The notes under the pieces: model-generated
What the model was told of the DNA's origin: nothing
Seen by the model: the letters and a program-made list of their open reading frames with translations, nothing else
The model's database searches: none
Part shown: positions 33,455 through 41,725 of the stretch, one piece after another
How positions within the stretch are numbered: position 1 is the first letter of the stretch
How the letters are laid out: each line of letters starts with the position of its first letter
Made by a program: the position numbers and the translations under genes
Source of the DNA: Clostridiales bacterium
GTDB lineage: Bacteria > Bacillota > Clostridia > Oscillospirales > Oscillospiraceae
NCBI GenBank assembly: GCA_004555655.1
Contig: SFHJ01000024.1
Span: 1 to 64,000, forward strand
DNA: 64,000 bases
Direction of reading: 5' to 3'

Positions 33455-34094
33455 TTTCCTCGTCTCCTTTCGCGCGCGGCAAATTCCATTTGAACCGGGC
33501 CGCCAGCACCCGCATCACCACCACGACCGCGGCCGAGAGCGGATAGGCCACAAACATACTCACCTGCAACTCAAGCAGGATCAGATACAGCACCGCGCCC
33601 GCAATGGCCGCCATTGCATAGACATGCTTGATAAAGACGTACGGTGTGTCGCCGGCAAGGATGTCACGCAGGATACCGCCGCCGGTACCCGTCAGCATAC
33701 CGACAAACAGCAGCAGCACAATACTGAACTGTCCGGATACGGCGAGCGCCGCCTGCACGCCAGACACCGCGAACACACCCAGGCCCACGGAGTCGCTGAG
33801 AAACAGCAGCGCGTCAAACGTCTTATAGTGCCGCAGCGCCGGTTGCCGTACGAACGGCAGGAAGAACAAAAATGCTGTCACAATGGCAACGACCAGAAAG
33901 AGCGGATTCTGAAAGCACGACGGCGGCGTCACGCCGATCATAAGATCACGCAGCGCGCCGCCGCCTACGGCGGTGACGGTGCCCAGAAACACCACGCCGA
34001 AGACGTCCATCTGTTTGCGGATGGCAGTCATCGCGCCGCTGATGGAAAACGCGACTGTACCGATGAGCTCCAGGATGAAGAAAAATGTCTGCAT
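33444..34094 (-). CDS. YicG/UPF0126 membrane protein (TRIC-like channel family)
   Basis: A 216-aa integral membrane protein with about seven helices and two similar halves. Each half carries the glycine-rich signature TAVGGGALRDLMIG or GTGGGILRDILAG (about residues 40 and 125). The family is annotated as glycine transporters in some databases and is related in structure to TRIC cation channels. The ATG at 34094 follows GGGAGG; the longer open frame upstream runs over greA and is not used. It lies 19 bp after greA and overlaps the GNAT gene. Confidence 0.85.
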   Translation of the reverse strand: MQTFFFILELIGTVAFSISGAMTAIRKQMDVFGVVFLGTVTAVGGGALRDLMIGVTPPSCFQNPLFLVVAIVTAFLFFLPFVRQPALRHYKTFDALLFLSDSVGLGVFAVSGVQAALAVSGQFSIVLLLFVGMLTGTGGGILRDILAGDTPYVFIKHVYAMAAIAGAVLYLILLELQVSMFVAYPLSAAVVVVMRVLAARFKWNLPRAKGDEENAG

Positions 34095-34113
34095 ATATCC
34101 TCCCATCAAGCAA

Positions 34114-34617
34114 TCAGTAGCTGCTGATGGGCAGTGAATCGTCATCCACGCCCTTCTCCACACTTCGGATCTGGATATAATAGCTGTAGGTGGGGTTGAC
34201 CTCCACCAGCACGCGCTCGCCCGCCTTGTGGCCAAGCACGGCCTTGCCCACGGGCGACTCCTTGCTGATGAGCCCCTGCAGCGCGTTCTGACGCAGTGTG
34301 GTGACCAGGCGGATGGTCTGCTCCTCATCGTCCTCTTCGATGTAGATGACGACCTTGTCGAAAAGGCCGATCTCGTCGGGTCTGGAATCCGTGTCAATGA
34401 CCTTCGCTGTCTTGATCATCCGCTCCAGGTAGCGGATGCGGCTGTCGTTGCGGTTTTTCTCGCGCTTGGCGGCCTTGTACTCAAAATTCTCGCTCAGATC
34501 GCCGAACTCGCGCGCCGTCTTCACGTCCTCAATGAGCTGCGGCCGAAGCTGCAGGCGGCGGTATTCGACCTCCTCCTGCATCTTTTTGATATCCACAGCG
34601 GTCAATTCATCGTTCAT
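34114..34617 (-). CDS. greA: Transcription elongation factor GreA
   Basis: GreA rescues backtracked RNA polymerase by stimulating cleavage of the transcript's 3' end. The 167-aa protein has the N-terminal antiparallel coiled coil (about 5-80), with the acidic tip at FGDLSENFEYKAAKREK (catalytic Asp/Glu near residues 39-42). The C-terminal FKBP-like domain includes SPVGKAVLGHKAGERVLVEV. It heads a three-gene leftward operon and is divergent from trmO. The promoter on the minus strand was not identified with confidence. Confidence 0.93.
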   Translation of the reverse strand: MNDELTAVDIKKMQEEVEYRRLQLRPQLIEDVKTAREFGDLSENFEYKAAKREKNRNDSRIRYLERMIKTAKVIDTDSRPDEIGLFDKVVIYIEEDDEEQTIRLVTTLRQNALQGLISKESPVGKAVLGHKAGERVLVEVNPTYSYYIQIRSVEKGVDDDSLPISSY

Positions 34618-34680
34618 TGTTTTCGCCTCACTTTGTATTCGCTACCATTGTACGCATTTTTACCGGAAATGCAAATGAAA

Positions 34681-34709
34681 TTTGATTTTTCTTTATTTTC
34701 TGCTATGAT
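34681..34709 (+). promoter_or_regulatory. trmO promoter
   Basis: TTTGAT (34681-34686; TTGATT when shifted one base right) and TATGAT (34704-34709) with a 17-bp spacer and an upstream TGC, 32 bp before the start codon. Confidence 0.65.
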
Positions 34710-34741
34710 ACAAACAAACATCAATTTCAGGAGCGTCTACC

Positions 34742-35413
34742 ATGCAGATCATCGCCCACATCCATACAGAGTTTCCGACCAAGTTCGGCGTGCCGCGCCA
34801 GTCCGGGCTGGCCGGGGGCCTTCGCGGCACGATTGTCTTTACCCCGCCCTACCGCAATCCCGACGCGCTGCGCGGTATTGAGGGCTTTTCGCACATCTGG
34901 CTCATCTGGCAGTTCCACAAGGCGCTGCGCGAGGGCTTTTCGCCCACGGTGCTGCCGCCCAAGCTCGGCGGTAAGACGCGCGTGGGCGTGTTTGCCACGC
35001 GCTCGCCGTTCCGGCCGAACGCCATCGGGCTCTCGTCCGTGCGCCTTTTGGACGTTGAACTGCACACGCCTGACGGGCCCGTGCTGCACGTGGCGGGCGC
35101 AGATCTGGTGGACGGCACGCCGATTTTTGATATCAAGCCGTATCTGCCCTACGCCGACTGCCACATGGATGCGACCGACGCGTTCGCCGAAACGCGGCGC
35201 GATGCGCCATTGCAGGTCGTCTTCCCCGATGAATGGCTCTGCATGATCCCCGCAGGCAAGCGCGAGGCGCTTTTTGAAGTGCTCGCCCTCGACACCCGGC
35301 CCGGTTACCAGCACGACCCGGGGCGCCGCTACGGCTTCAACTACGCGGGTTTCGACGTGCGCTTTACCATTGACAACGATACGCTCACGGTCGTGGAGGT
35401 CGTAAAACTGTAG
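34742..35413 (+). CDS. trmO: tRNA (m6t6A37) methyltransferase TrmO
   Basis: TrmO (formerly TsaA/YaeB) methylates N6-threonylcarbamoyladenosine at position 37 of tRNA-Thr with S-adenosylmethionine. The 223-aa protein has the family beta-barrel motifs: QSGLAGGLRGTIVF (about 20-33), GIEGFSHIWLIWQFHK, and RVGVFATRSPFRPNAIGLS (about 80-98), which holds the conserved RSPxRPN signature. DIKPYLPYAD follows near 130. The start is close to a TCAGGAG site. It is a single-gene unit that converges with truA, another tRNA modification gene; repeat copy B lies between them. Confidence 0.92.
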   Translation: MQIIAHIHTEFPTKFGVPRQSGLAGGLRGTIVFTPPYRNPDALRGIEGFSHIWLIWQFHKALREGFSPTVLPPKLGGKTRVGVFATRSPFRPNAIGLSSVRLLDVELHTPDGPVLHVAGADLVDGTPIFDIKPYLPYADCHMDATDAFAETRRDAPLQVVFPDEWLCMIPAGKREALFEVLALDTRPGYQHDPGRRYGFNYAGFDVRFTIDNDTLTVVEVVKL

Positions 35414-35426
35414 GCCGTCTGCATAC

Positions 35427-35676
35427 AAAACACCGCCCCAGTATGACGGTGTAGGTTTGTCGAAAAGCCTCGCAGAGTTCGCGCCCGCGGGTGCGAATCA
35501 GTGTAAATCGAAAAATCCGGCGGCGTGTACGTCGGATTTTTCTCTCTACGGCTTGCAAGTGTGGAATTTGTGCGTGATACGCACAAATTATGCGCGCAGC
35601 GAGCCGCAGTCTTATTGACAAAAAGCTCCATGAGAGTTTTTTGTCAAACGAACACCGCCCCAAAAAGGGCGGTGTT
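35427..35676 (+). repeat. Palindromic intergenic element, copy B, with flanking hairpins
   Basis: The element spans about 35457-35649, from TTTGTCGAAAAGCCTCGCAG to a terminal hairpin TTGACAAAAAGCTCC / GAGTTTTTTGTCAA. The core stem GAAAAATCCG / CGGATTTTTC surrounds the same loop as copy A, with different stem bases. Left (35427-35451, ACACCG/CGGTGT) and right (35651-35676, AACACCGCCC/GGGCGGTGTT) hairpins both begin AACACCGCCCC, so they look like a diverged duplication. It lies between the 3' ends of trmO and truA. An extra internal stem, GAATTTGTGCG / CGCACAAATT, makes this the longest copy. Confidence 0.82.
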
Positions 35677-35678
35677 CG

Positions 35679-36413
35679 TTAATAATCGACACGCATGAGG
35701 CTCAGCCCCTGCGGCGGTGCGGTGAAGCCAGCAAGCTTGCGGTCTTTGGCCAGCAGCACATCCCTGACGCTCTCAGGCGTGCGCTTGCCCTGCCCGACCT
35801 CGAGCAGGGTGCCCACCAGAATACGCACCATGTTCTGCAGGAAACCCGTACCGTGGAAGTTAAAATACAGGTAATCTTTTCTGCGGACGATCTCGATGGC
35901 GTCCACGATGCGCACGGTGGATTTTTTCATCTGCGGGTTGCTGCAGAAGCTCCTGTAGTCGTGCTCGCCCTGTAAGTACTCCGCCGCCTGCCGCATCGCG
36001 GCCACGTCCGGCTGGTAGTCCAGCACTGTGACGTATTTGCGGTTGAAAACCGGCTTTGTCTCGCCCACATAGCAGGTGTAGGTATAGAGCTTGCCCACGG
36101 CGCGGTAACGCGCGTGGAAACGGTCGGCAGCCTCCTTCACCTCGCTCACACAGATATCATCCGGCAGATAGTGGTTCATGTAATCCCGGATCTCCGCAGG
36201 CGTTTTGTCCGTGTCCATATAGGCGTTTGCCACCATCGCCCGGGCGTGCACGCCGGCGTCGGTACGGCCGGCGCCGATGACGTTAACATCCATACCGCAC
36301 ATACGCGTCAAAACTGTCTCGAGCTTTCCCTGAATGGTGTCTCTGCCCGGCTGGCGCTCCCAGCCGTAGTAGCGCGAGCCGTCATAGGATATGGTCAGTT
36401 TGAAATTTCTCAT
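35679..36413 (-). CDS. truA: tRNA pseudouridine synthase A
   Basis: Makes pseudouridine at positions 38-40 of tRNA anticodon arms. The 244-aa protein has the catalytic Asp in GAGRTDAGVHA (about residues 47-57), with the TruA motifs SYDGSRYYGWERQP at the N-terminus, RFHARY (near 105) and NFHGTGFLQNMVR (near 195). Its start overlaps the stop of the upstream zinc-finger gene by 4 bp (ATGA). The right-hand hairpin of repeat copy B lies only 2 bp past the stop codon and should act as its terminator. Confidence 0.93.
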   Translation of the reverse strand: MRNFKLTISYDGSRYYGWERQPGRDTIQGKLETVLTRMCGMDVNVIGAGRTDAGVHARAMVANAYMDTDKTPAEIRDYMNHYLPDDICVSEVKEAADRFHARYRAVGKLYTYTCYVGETKPVFNRKYVTVLDYQPDVAAMRQAAEYLQGEHDYRSFCSNPQMKKSTVRIVDAIEIVRRKDYLYFNFHGTGFLQNMVRILVGTLLEVGQGKRTPESVRDVLLAKDRKLAGFTAPPQGLSLMRVDY

Positions 36414-36820
36414 CGTTTGTTTCCGTCATCCATATTCCTGGTATACCGGCAGGCCGGGTAGTTCGAGCATCCCCAGAACTTCTGCCCCCTGCGCACGCCG
36501 GACTGCCCCGTGCGCAGCACCATCTGCGCGCCGCAGCGCGGACACTCCGGCACAAGATTCTCCGCCGCACGCTGCCGGTGGCGCTCAGCCGTACGCACGG
36601 GCGTTTCGCCGCCCACGACCTCGTCAAAGCGAATGGGCGTGCAGTGCGCCTTCTTCGCAATCTCAACCGCCAGAAGATCATACAGCCGCTTCAATTCGCC
36701 CGGCTGCATCCCGCCGGAGAGCTTGCGGCGCAGGTAAATCTCCGGTGTAGTGCCGACCTGCTTTTGGAACGCGTCAAGAAAGCGCTCCCGGTCCGTTTTG
36801 TGCTGTTTTCTGGGATACAC
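36410..36820 (-). CDS. Small protein with topoisomerase-type C4 zinc finger
   Basis: A 136-aa protein. The N-terminal part (about 1-75) is helical and basic. The C-terminus is a zinc finger of the type found at the end of topoisomerase I: CPRCGAQM...FWGCSNYPAC, four cysteines (about 95-125). Such small proteins may bind single-stranded nucleic acid. GTG at 36820 is the chosen start because GGGAGGG lies 7 bp before it; an ATG two codons upstream lies directly on that site. It overlaps truA by 4 bp, so the two are coupled. An extended -10 (TGGTATACT) precedes it near 36845. Confidence 0.72.
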   Translation of the reverse strand: MYPRKQHKTDRERFLDAFQKQVGTTPEIYLRRKLSGGMQPGELKRLYDLLAVEIAKKAHCTPIRFDEVVGGETPVRTAERHRQRAAENLVPECPRCGAQMVLRTGQSGVRRGQKFWGCSNYPACRYTRNMDDGNKR

Positions 36821-36893
36821 AGACATCCCTCCCATCTGTTTACAGTATACCATATGCACAGAGGAAAAATCCAGTGCCATCCGAAATTACAGG

Positions 36894-36947
36894 TTGACAA
36901 ACGCCTCCATCTGTGTTACTGTGTTAACAGCTTAATACAGTAACACA
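36894..36947 (+). promoter_or_regulatory. Promoter and long inverted-repeat operator of the GntR/ABC operon
   Basis: TTGACA (36894-36899) is the -35; the -10 near 36917 is weak. The arms TGTGTTACTGT (36912-36922) and ACAGTAACACA (36937-36947) are perfect complements separated by 14 bp. The pair covers the -10 and start point, as expected for a repressor site. YtrA-type GntR regulators use similar spaced inverted repeats. Confidence 0.85.
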
Positions 36948-36960
36948 AGGAGGTGCCAAC

Positions 36961-37362
36961 ATGCCCTGGGAATTTGTAGATCATCTTCCCATCTATGCGC
37001 AGCTCGTCGAGCAGCTCAAGCGAAGAATCGTCACCGGCGACTACCCGCCCGGCAGCAAGCTGCCGTCGGTGCGCGAGCTGGCGGCCGATGCGGCCGTGAA
37101 CCCCAATACCGTCCAGCGCGCGTTTGCCGAGCTCGAGCGCTCCGGGCTTATCTACACCCAGCGCTCCACAGGAAAATTCGTCACGGATGACGCGCCCGCC
37201 ATATTGGATGCGCGGCGGCAGCTGGCAAGCGCGCAGATCGAGGCGTTTTTGTCGGCCATGCGCTCCATGGGCTACCTGCCCGGCGAGGCCGTGTCCATGC
37301 TGGAACGGGCCGTGGAGGAACAGAAAAAGGAGGAAAAACAACATGCCGATTCTGGAATGTAA
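36961..37362 (+). CDS. GntR-family regulator, YtrA subfamily
   Basis: A 133-aa repressor-type protein. The GntR winged helix covers about residues 8-75 (YAQLVEQLKRRIVTGDYPPG, then SVRELAADAAVNPNTVQRAF). The short helical tail of about 50 residues has no effector-binding domain, which is typical of YtrA. YtrA members usually repress ABC transporter operons of their own and respond to envelope stress such as cell-wall antibiotics. GGAGG lies 8 bp before the start. The last 20 bp overlap the ATPase gene. The spaced palindrome at 36912-36947 is its likely operator. Confidence 0.88.
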   Translation: MPWEFVDHLPIYAQLVEQLKRRIVTGDYPPGSKLPSVRELAADAAVNPNTVQRAFAELERSGLIYTQRSTGKFVTDDAPAILDARRQLASAQIEAFLSAMRSMGYLPGEAVSMLERAVEEQKKEEKQHADSGM

Positions 37363-38047
37363 GGCGCTTTTCAAACGCTACGGCAGCGTACAGGCGCTGA
37401 AAAATGTCGGGCTTGCCATCGAGCCGGGCCACATTGTGGGCCTGCTTGGCCCGAACGGCAGCGGCAAGACCACACTCATCAAGCTGGCCAACGGGCTTTT
37501 GCAGCCGACCAGCGGCGAAATTCTGATTGCGGGCGAGAAGCCCTCGGTCGCAACAAAGAAAATTGTGTCGTATCTGCCCGAGCGCATCGCGCTGCCCGAG
37601 CATCTCACGGTCAAGCAGCTGCTTGGGTTCTTCGGCGATTTCTATGCCGATTTTAACCGCGAGGCAGCCGGGCACATGCTGAGCCAGCTGCAGATCGCGC
37701 CCGATCAGCCGCTCAAGCAGCTGTCCAAGGGCACGAAGGAAAAGGTGCAGCTCATCCTGGTCATGAGCCGCGCGGCGAAGCTGTATCTGCTCGACGAGCC
37801 GATCGGCGGCGTAGACCCCGCGACGCGCGACTATATCCTGCACACCATCATCTCCAATTACAACCCCGAAGCGTCGGTCATTATCTCCACGCACCTCATC
37901 GCAGACGTCGAGAGCGTGCTTGATGAGGTCGTATTCCTCAACCGCGGCGAGATCACGCTGCATGAGAGCGTGGACAACATCCGCCAGACGCACGGCAAAT
38001 CTGTGGACGCTCTGTTCCGGGAGGTATTCAAATGTTGGGAAAACTGA
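37343..38047 (+). CDS. ABC transporter ATP-binding protein
   Basis: A 234-aa ATPase subunit with Walker A GPNGSGKTT (about 34-42), a Q-loop region, a degenerate signature LSKGTKEK in place of LSGGQ (near 133), Walker B LYLLDEPIGGVD (near 152) and the H-loop in STHL. The ATG at 37343, with AAGGAGG upstream, is used although the frame is open far upstream across the GntR gene. It overlaps both neighbours. With the membrane protein after it, it forms a YtrA-type ABC transporter. The degenerate signature also occurs in other members of this group. Confidence 0.88.
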   Translation: MPILECKALFKRYGSVQALKNVGLAIEPGHIVGLLGPNGSGKTTLIKLANGLLQPTSGEILIAGEKPSVATKKIVSYLPERIALPEHLTVKQLLGFFGDFYADFNREAAGHMLSQLQIAPDQPLKQLSKGTKEKVQLILVMSRAAKLYLLDEPIGGVDPATRDYILHTIISNYNPEASVIISTHLIADVESVLDEVVFLNRGEITLHESVDNIRQTHGKSVDALFREVFKCWEN

Positions 38048-38847
38048 TGAAACATGAATGCAAGGCCACGTCGCGGCTGATGGCGCCGCTGCTGCTTGTG
38101 GTGCTGGGCCTGGGTCTTGTCGTGCGCGTGTATGACGGCATTCTCAAAAACGCGGACTACGCGTGGATCATCGAGACGCTCCACGGGCTGCTCATTTTTG
38201 CGTTCGTGATTGCGCTCATCGCCGCCGTCGTGTGCGCGGTGGTGTTAATGGTGCAGCGCTTTTCCAAAAATCTCATGGGCGACGAGGGGTATCTCATGTT
38301 CACGTTGCCTGTGAGCGACCACGCGCTCATTTTTTCCAAGCTGCTCGTGTCGGTCATCTGGTTTCTGGCCGTGATCGCGGTCGATCTTCTGGCCGTACTC
38401 ATCGCCGTATATGAAAAGGGCATGATGCACGATATTGCGGATTTCTTCGCCGCTACATGGCGCGCGCTGCAGAACTATTATCTCGCCGCGCGCGGCTGGG
38501 TGGTCGTGGAGCTGGTGCTTCTGCTGCTTGTATCTCTGGCGCTTTCGTGCCTGCAGTTCTACGCGCCAATTGCCATCGGCCACAGCTTTGCCAAGCGCAA
38601 GGGGCTTTTGTCGGTCGTATTCTTCTTTGTGCTACAGTTTATCCAGCAGACCATCGCCACAGGCCTTCTGGCAAAGCTCGTTGAGAAGATCTTCCTTTGG
38701 AACGTCACCGAGCCCTATACAGCAGTACAGGTCGGCGGGCACACACAGTGGGTCATCCTCTGGACGCTGGGCTGTGAGGTCATACTGGCAGGTATTTTGT
38801 ATCTCATCACGTGGCTGATGATGAAAAAGCGGCTGAACCTCGCCTGA
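38032..38847 (+). CDS. ABC transporter membrane protein
   Basis: A 271-aa integral membrane protein with about six helices (near residues 17-35, 45-72, 100-125, 155-180, 195-220 and 240-262). The N-terminus (MLGKLMKHECKATSR) is the pattern of permeases paired with small ATPases in YtrA-type systems. It overlaps the ATPase by 16 bp. The exported substrate is unknown; a role in envelope stress or peptide export is inferred from the regulator type. The hairpin at 38862-38902 may end this operon. Confidence 0.8.
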   Translation: MLGKLMKHECKATSRLMAPLLLVVLGLGLVVRVYDGILKNADYAWIIETLHGLLIFAFVIALIAAVVCAVVLMVQRFSKNLMGDEGYLMFTLPVSDHALIFSKLLVSVIWFLAVIAVDLLAVLIAVYEKGMMHDIADFFAATWRALQNYYLAARGWVVVELVLLLLVSLALSCLQFYAPIAIGHSFAKRKGLLSVVFFFVLQFIQQTIATGLLAKLVEKIFLWNVTEPYTAVQVGGHTQWVILWTLGCEVILAGILYLITWLMMKKRLNLA

Positions 38848-38854
38848 CGCGCTC

Positions 38855-38902
38855 TTTTCAAACCGCCTCCCTTCTGCTATAATGCAGAAAAAGGGAGGCG
38901 GT
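38855..38902 (+). promoter_or_regulatory. Promoter inside an inverted repeat that contains the next gene's ribosome-binding site
   Basis: TTTTCA (38855-38860), 17 bp, then TATAAT (38878-38883) with an upstream TGC. The inverted repeat ACCGCCTCCCTT-CTGC / GCAG-AAAAAGGGAGGCGGT (38862-38902) is centred on the -10, and its right arm contains the GGGAGG site of the next gene. Confidence 0.75.
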
Positions 38903-38908
38903 ATTGTT

Positions 38909-39874
38909 ATGAAGCTGGTCATTCTCGACGGCTACGCGGAAAACCCGGGCGATCTGCGCTGGGACGCACTGCGCAGATTCGGCGAGCTCACGGTCTATGA
39001 CCGAACAAATCCCGATGACGCGGAGGAAATCGCCCGCCGCATCGGCGGCGCGGAGATTGTCATCACGAATAAAACGCCCGTTTCGCGCGAAGTATTTGAC
39101 GCGTGCAAAAACCTCCGCCTTGTCGCGGTGCTGGCCACGGGCTACAACATTGTCGATGCCGCATATGCCAAGCAGCGCGGCATCCCCGTCTGCAACGTGC
39201 CCACCTACGGCACCGACGCCGTGGCGCAGTATGCCATCGCGCTGCTGCTGGAGATCTGCTCGCAGGTCGGCCATCACAGCGCCGCCGTCCGCGCAGGACG
39301 CTGGAGCGAAAGCCCGGATTTTTGCTTCTGGGACACGCCGCTGATCGAGTTGGCAGGAAAGACAATGGGCATTATCGGCTTTGGCCGCATCGGAAGAGCG
39401 GTTGGGCGCATTGCCAGGGCGATGGGGATGCGCGTGCTCGCGTGCGGCAGCCGCCCGACGGAGGAAGGCCGTGAAATTGCCGGGTACGTCGGGCTGCCGG
39501 AGCTGCTGCGGCAGGCGGACGTGGTGTCTCTGCACTGCCCGCTCACGCCGCAGACGGAAAAAATCATCAACCGCGAGACGCTTTCCATGATGAAGCCCGG
39601 CGCAATTTTGCTCAACAACGCGCGCGGCGCGCTGCTGGATGAGCAGGCCGTGGCCGATGCGCTGAACGAAGGGCGGCTGTATGCCGCAGGTGTGGATGTG
39701 GCCTCCTCCGAGCCGATTTTGGCAGACAATCCGCTTCTCACGGCGAAAAACTGCTTCATCACGCCGCATATCTCATGGGCGTGCAAAGAGTGCCGTGAAC
39801 GCATCCTGCAGGCAACGATCGAAAATATCGCCGCTTTTCTCGCGGGAAGCCCCGTGAATGTCGTCAACCCCTGA
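38909..39874 (+). CDS. D-2-hydroxyacid dehydrogenase, NAD-dependent
   Basis: A 321-aa oxidoreductase that interconverts 2-oxoacids and D-2-hydroxyacids; hydroxypyruvate/glycerate and related acids are likely substrates. The NAD-binding motif GIIGFGRIGRAVGR lies near residue 150. Catalytic residues are Arg in NNARGALLDE (near 237), Glu in the SEP segment (near 266), and His in TPHISWA (near 290). The ATG at 38909 is preferred over one nine codons upstream because it follows GGGAGG. It is a single-gene unit with its own promoter and terminator. Confidence 0.88.
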   Translation: MKLVILDGYAENPGDLRWDALRRFGELTVYDRTNPDDAEEIARRIGGAEIVITNKTPVSREVFDACKNLRLVAVLATGYNIVDAAYAKQRGIPVCNVPTYGTDAVAQYAIALLLEICSQVGHHSAAVRAGRWSESPDFCFWDTPLIELAGKTMGIIGFGRIGRAVGRIARAMGMRVLACGSRPTEEGREIAGYVGLPELLRQADVVSLHCPLTPQTEKIINRETLSMMKPGAILLNNARGALLDEQAVADALNEGRLYAAGVDVASSEPILADNPLLTAKNCFITPHISWACKECRERILQATIENIAAFLAGSPVNVVNP

Positions 39875-39882
39875 TAACCACA

Positions 39883-39915
39883 GCCGGTCAACCGTTTGGT
39901 TGGCCGGCCTTTTTG
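39883..39915 (+). terminator. Terminator after the dehydrogenase
   Basis: GCCGGTCAACC and GGTTGGCCGGC pair around GTTT and are followed by CTTTTT. Confidence 0.88.
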
Positions 39916-39981
39916 CACTGTGCACCATTTCTCCTTACGCCACATATGCTGAAAGCAGCAAGCAAAAAGGAGGCTGATGCT

Positions 39982-40374
39982 TTGGACCATCAGGGAAGCG
40001 TGGTCGCGCGCGTCTATACCTCGGACGCGAAGATCCCCGTACAGGGTGCGACTGTGATCTTTACGAAAATCGCCGAAGACGGCCAGCGGGAGCTTCTGGC
40101 CGTGCGGCTGACCAACTACGACGGCTATACCGACCCCATTATGGTGGACGCGCCGCCGCTGGCCGACAGCCAGAACTACTCGCCCGATGTACAGGCGTAT
40201 GCCGTCATCAACATCACCGCCGAGGAGGCCAGCTATGGCCGCATCCTTGTGCGCAACGCGCAGGTCTTTTCCGACACCGAGACAGTGCAGGAATTTATGC
40301 TCATCCCGTCTCCGATGCTGCCGGAGCAGTATGCCCAGACGGAGGTTTTTTCCATCCCGCCGCAAAATCTCTAG
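39982..40374 (+). CDS. Small beta-rich protein, first gene of a peptidoglycan-binding operon
   Basis: A 130-aa protein with an N-terminal transthyretin-like or carboxypeptidase-regulatory-like fold (QGSVVARVYTSDAKIPVQGA, then a TNYDGYTDP turn). The start is TTG at 39982, because AAAGGAGG lies exactly 7 bp ahead and the longer frame has none. No signal peptide is seen. The following two genes carry peptidoglycan-binding domains, and similar three-gene sets occur in clostridial sporulators, so a spore-envelope role is inferred. The function is not established. Confidence 0.65.
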   Translation: MDHQGSVVARVYTSDAKIPVQGATVIFTKIAEDGQRELLAVRLTNYDGYTDPIMVDAPPLADSQNYSPDVQAYAVINITAEEASYGRILVRNAQVFSDTETVQEFMLIPSPMLPEQYAQTEVFSIPPQNL

Positions 40375-40384
40375 GAGGTGCGAT

Positions 40385-41725
40385 ATGCCGCCCGTTTTTC
40401 CCTACGTACCGGAGACAATCACCGTGCACCTCGGCCCGCCGGATGAGAGCGCGCAGAATGTGACGGTGTCCTTTCCCGACTACATAAAAAACGTCGTATC
40501 CAGCGAGATCTTTCCCACCTGGGAGCCTGCCGCGCTGCGGGCCAACACGCTGGCCATCATTTCCTTTGCGCTCAACCGCGTATACACCGAGTTCTACCGC
40601 AGCCGCGGCTACCCCTTTGACATCACGTCGTCCACGGCCATCGACCAGAAATTCATTCAGGGCCGCAACATCTATGAGAATATCTCGGAGCTTGTTGATC
40701 AGATCTTCAACGACTACCTGCGCCGCGAGAACTTCATTGAGCCGCTGGCCGCGAAGTTCTGCAACGGTACGACCGTCACCTGCGAGGGTCTGAGCCAGTG
40801 GGGCTCGCAGGAGCAGGCGCAGGCGGGCGTGGGCACGCTTGATATCATCCACTCGTACTACGGCAGCGACGTGGAGGTCGTGCTGAACGCGCCCGTGCAG
40901 GAGCCAGTCGAATCCTACCCCGGCACGCCATTGCGCGAGGGCGACATCGGCGTCAACGTCGCGCGCATCCAGACTGCGCTCAACCGTGTCTCGCAGAACT
41001 ACCCCGCCATCCCCAAGGTCACGGTCGACGCCGTCTTCGGCCCGCAGACGACCGAGGCCGTGCGTGCGTTCCAGTCGATCTTCTCGCTCACGCCCGACGG
41101 CATTGTCGGAAGAGCCACATGGTATAAACTGGTGCTGCTCTACGACTCGGTGCAGCGGCTTGCCGAGCTGCAGTCTGAGGGCGTGAGCTTCTCCGGCTAT
41201 TCATGGGAATTCTCCCCGTCCATCGCGCCTGGCGAGACAAACGCCAGCGTTACGCTGCTGCAATACATGTTGTCGGTTCTGTCGCAGTTCATCTCCACTC
41301 TGCCTGCAGTTACCATCACCGGTACCTTCGACGAGTCCACCGGGCAGGCCGTGCGCGCGTTTCAGGAATATGTGAGCCTGCCGGCCACGGGCGTGGTCGA
41401 CCAGTCCACGTGGCAGGCACTGTATTCCCAGTATGCCGGCATTGAGGGCACGGTCTTTTCCGACAATGTCCTGTTCCCCTTCCTCACGAATCCCAACCCG
41501 GCGCCCGCACAGGCTGCAGCGGCGTCCGCGCCGCGAAGAAACACGCGCGTGCAGCCGGTCTTTGCCGCACAGCCGCTGAACGCCGCCCGCGCGCGGCGCG
41601 CGGTACCGGCCGCCGTCGCAATCACGCCCGAGGCCGCGCGTTTTCAGAGCTCCACGCGCTTTGTCCAGTTCCCGGTGGGTGAGCTTTCGGTCGGCATGCA
41701 GGATCAGAAGGGAGTGTTGGTATGA
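40385..41725 (+). CDS. SpoIID-like protein with two peptidoglycan-binding domains
   Basis: A 446-aa protein. The N-terminal part (about 25-150) looks like the SpoIID/LytB fold (FPDYIKNVVSSEIFPTWEP, ALRANTLAIISFALNR), which in SpoIID cuts glycan strands during engulfment. Two PG_binding_1 domains follow: REGDIGVNVARIQ (near 185) and GETNASVTLLQYML (near 280). The Ala/Pro/Arg-rich C-terminal 90 residues have no recognised fold. No signal peptide is visible. AGGAGGTG overlaps the stop of the gene before it. The SpoIID match is by eye and lower in confidence than the peptidoglycan-binding domains. Confidence 0.75.
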   Translation: MPPVFPYVPETITVHLGPPDESAQNVTVSFPDYIKNVVSSEIFPTWEPAALRANTLAIISFALNRVYTEFYRSRGYPFDITSSTAIDQKFIQGRNIYENISELVDQIFNDYLRRENFIEPLAAKFCNGTTVTCEGLSQWGSQEQAQAGVGTLDIIHSYYGSDVEVVLNAPVQEPVESYPGTPLREGDIGVNVARIQTALNRVSQNYPAIPKVTVDAVFGPQTTEAVRAFQSIFSLTPDGIVGRATWYKLVLLYDSVQRLAELQSEGVSFSGYSWEFSPSIAPGETNASVTLLQYMLSVLSQFISTLPAVTITGTFDESTGQAVRAFQEYVSLPATGVVDQSTWQALYSQYAGIEGTVFSDNVLFPFLTNPNPAPAQAAAASAPRRNTRVQPVFAAQPLNAARARRAVPAAVAITPEAARFQSSTRFVQFPVGELSVGMQDQKGVLV

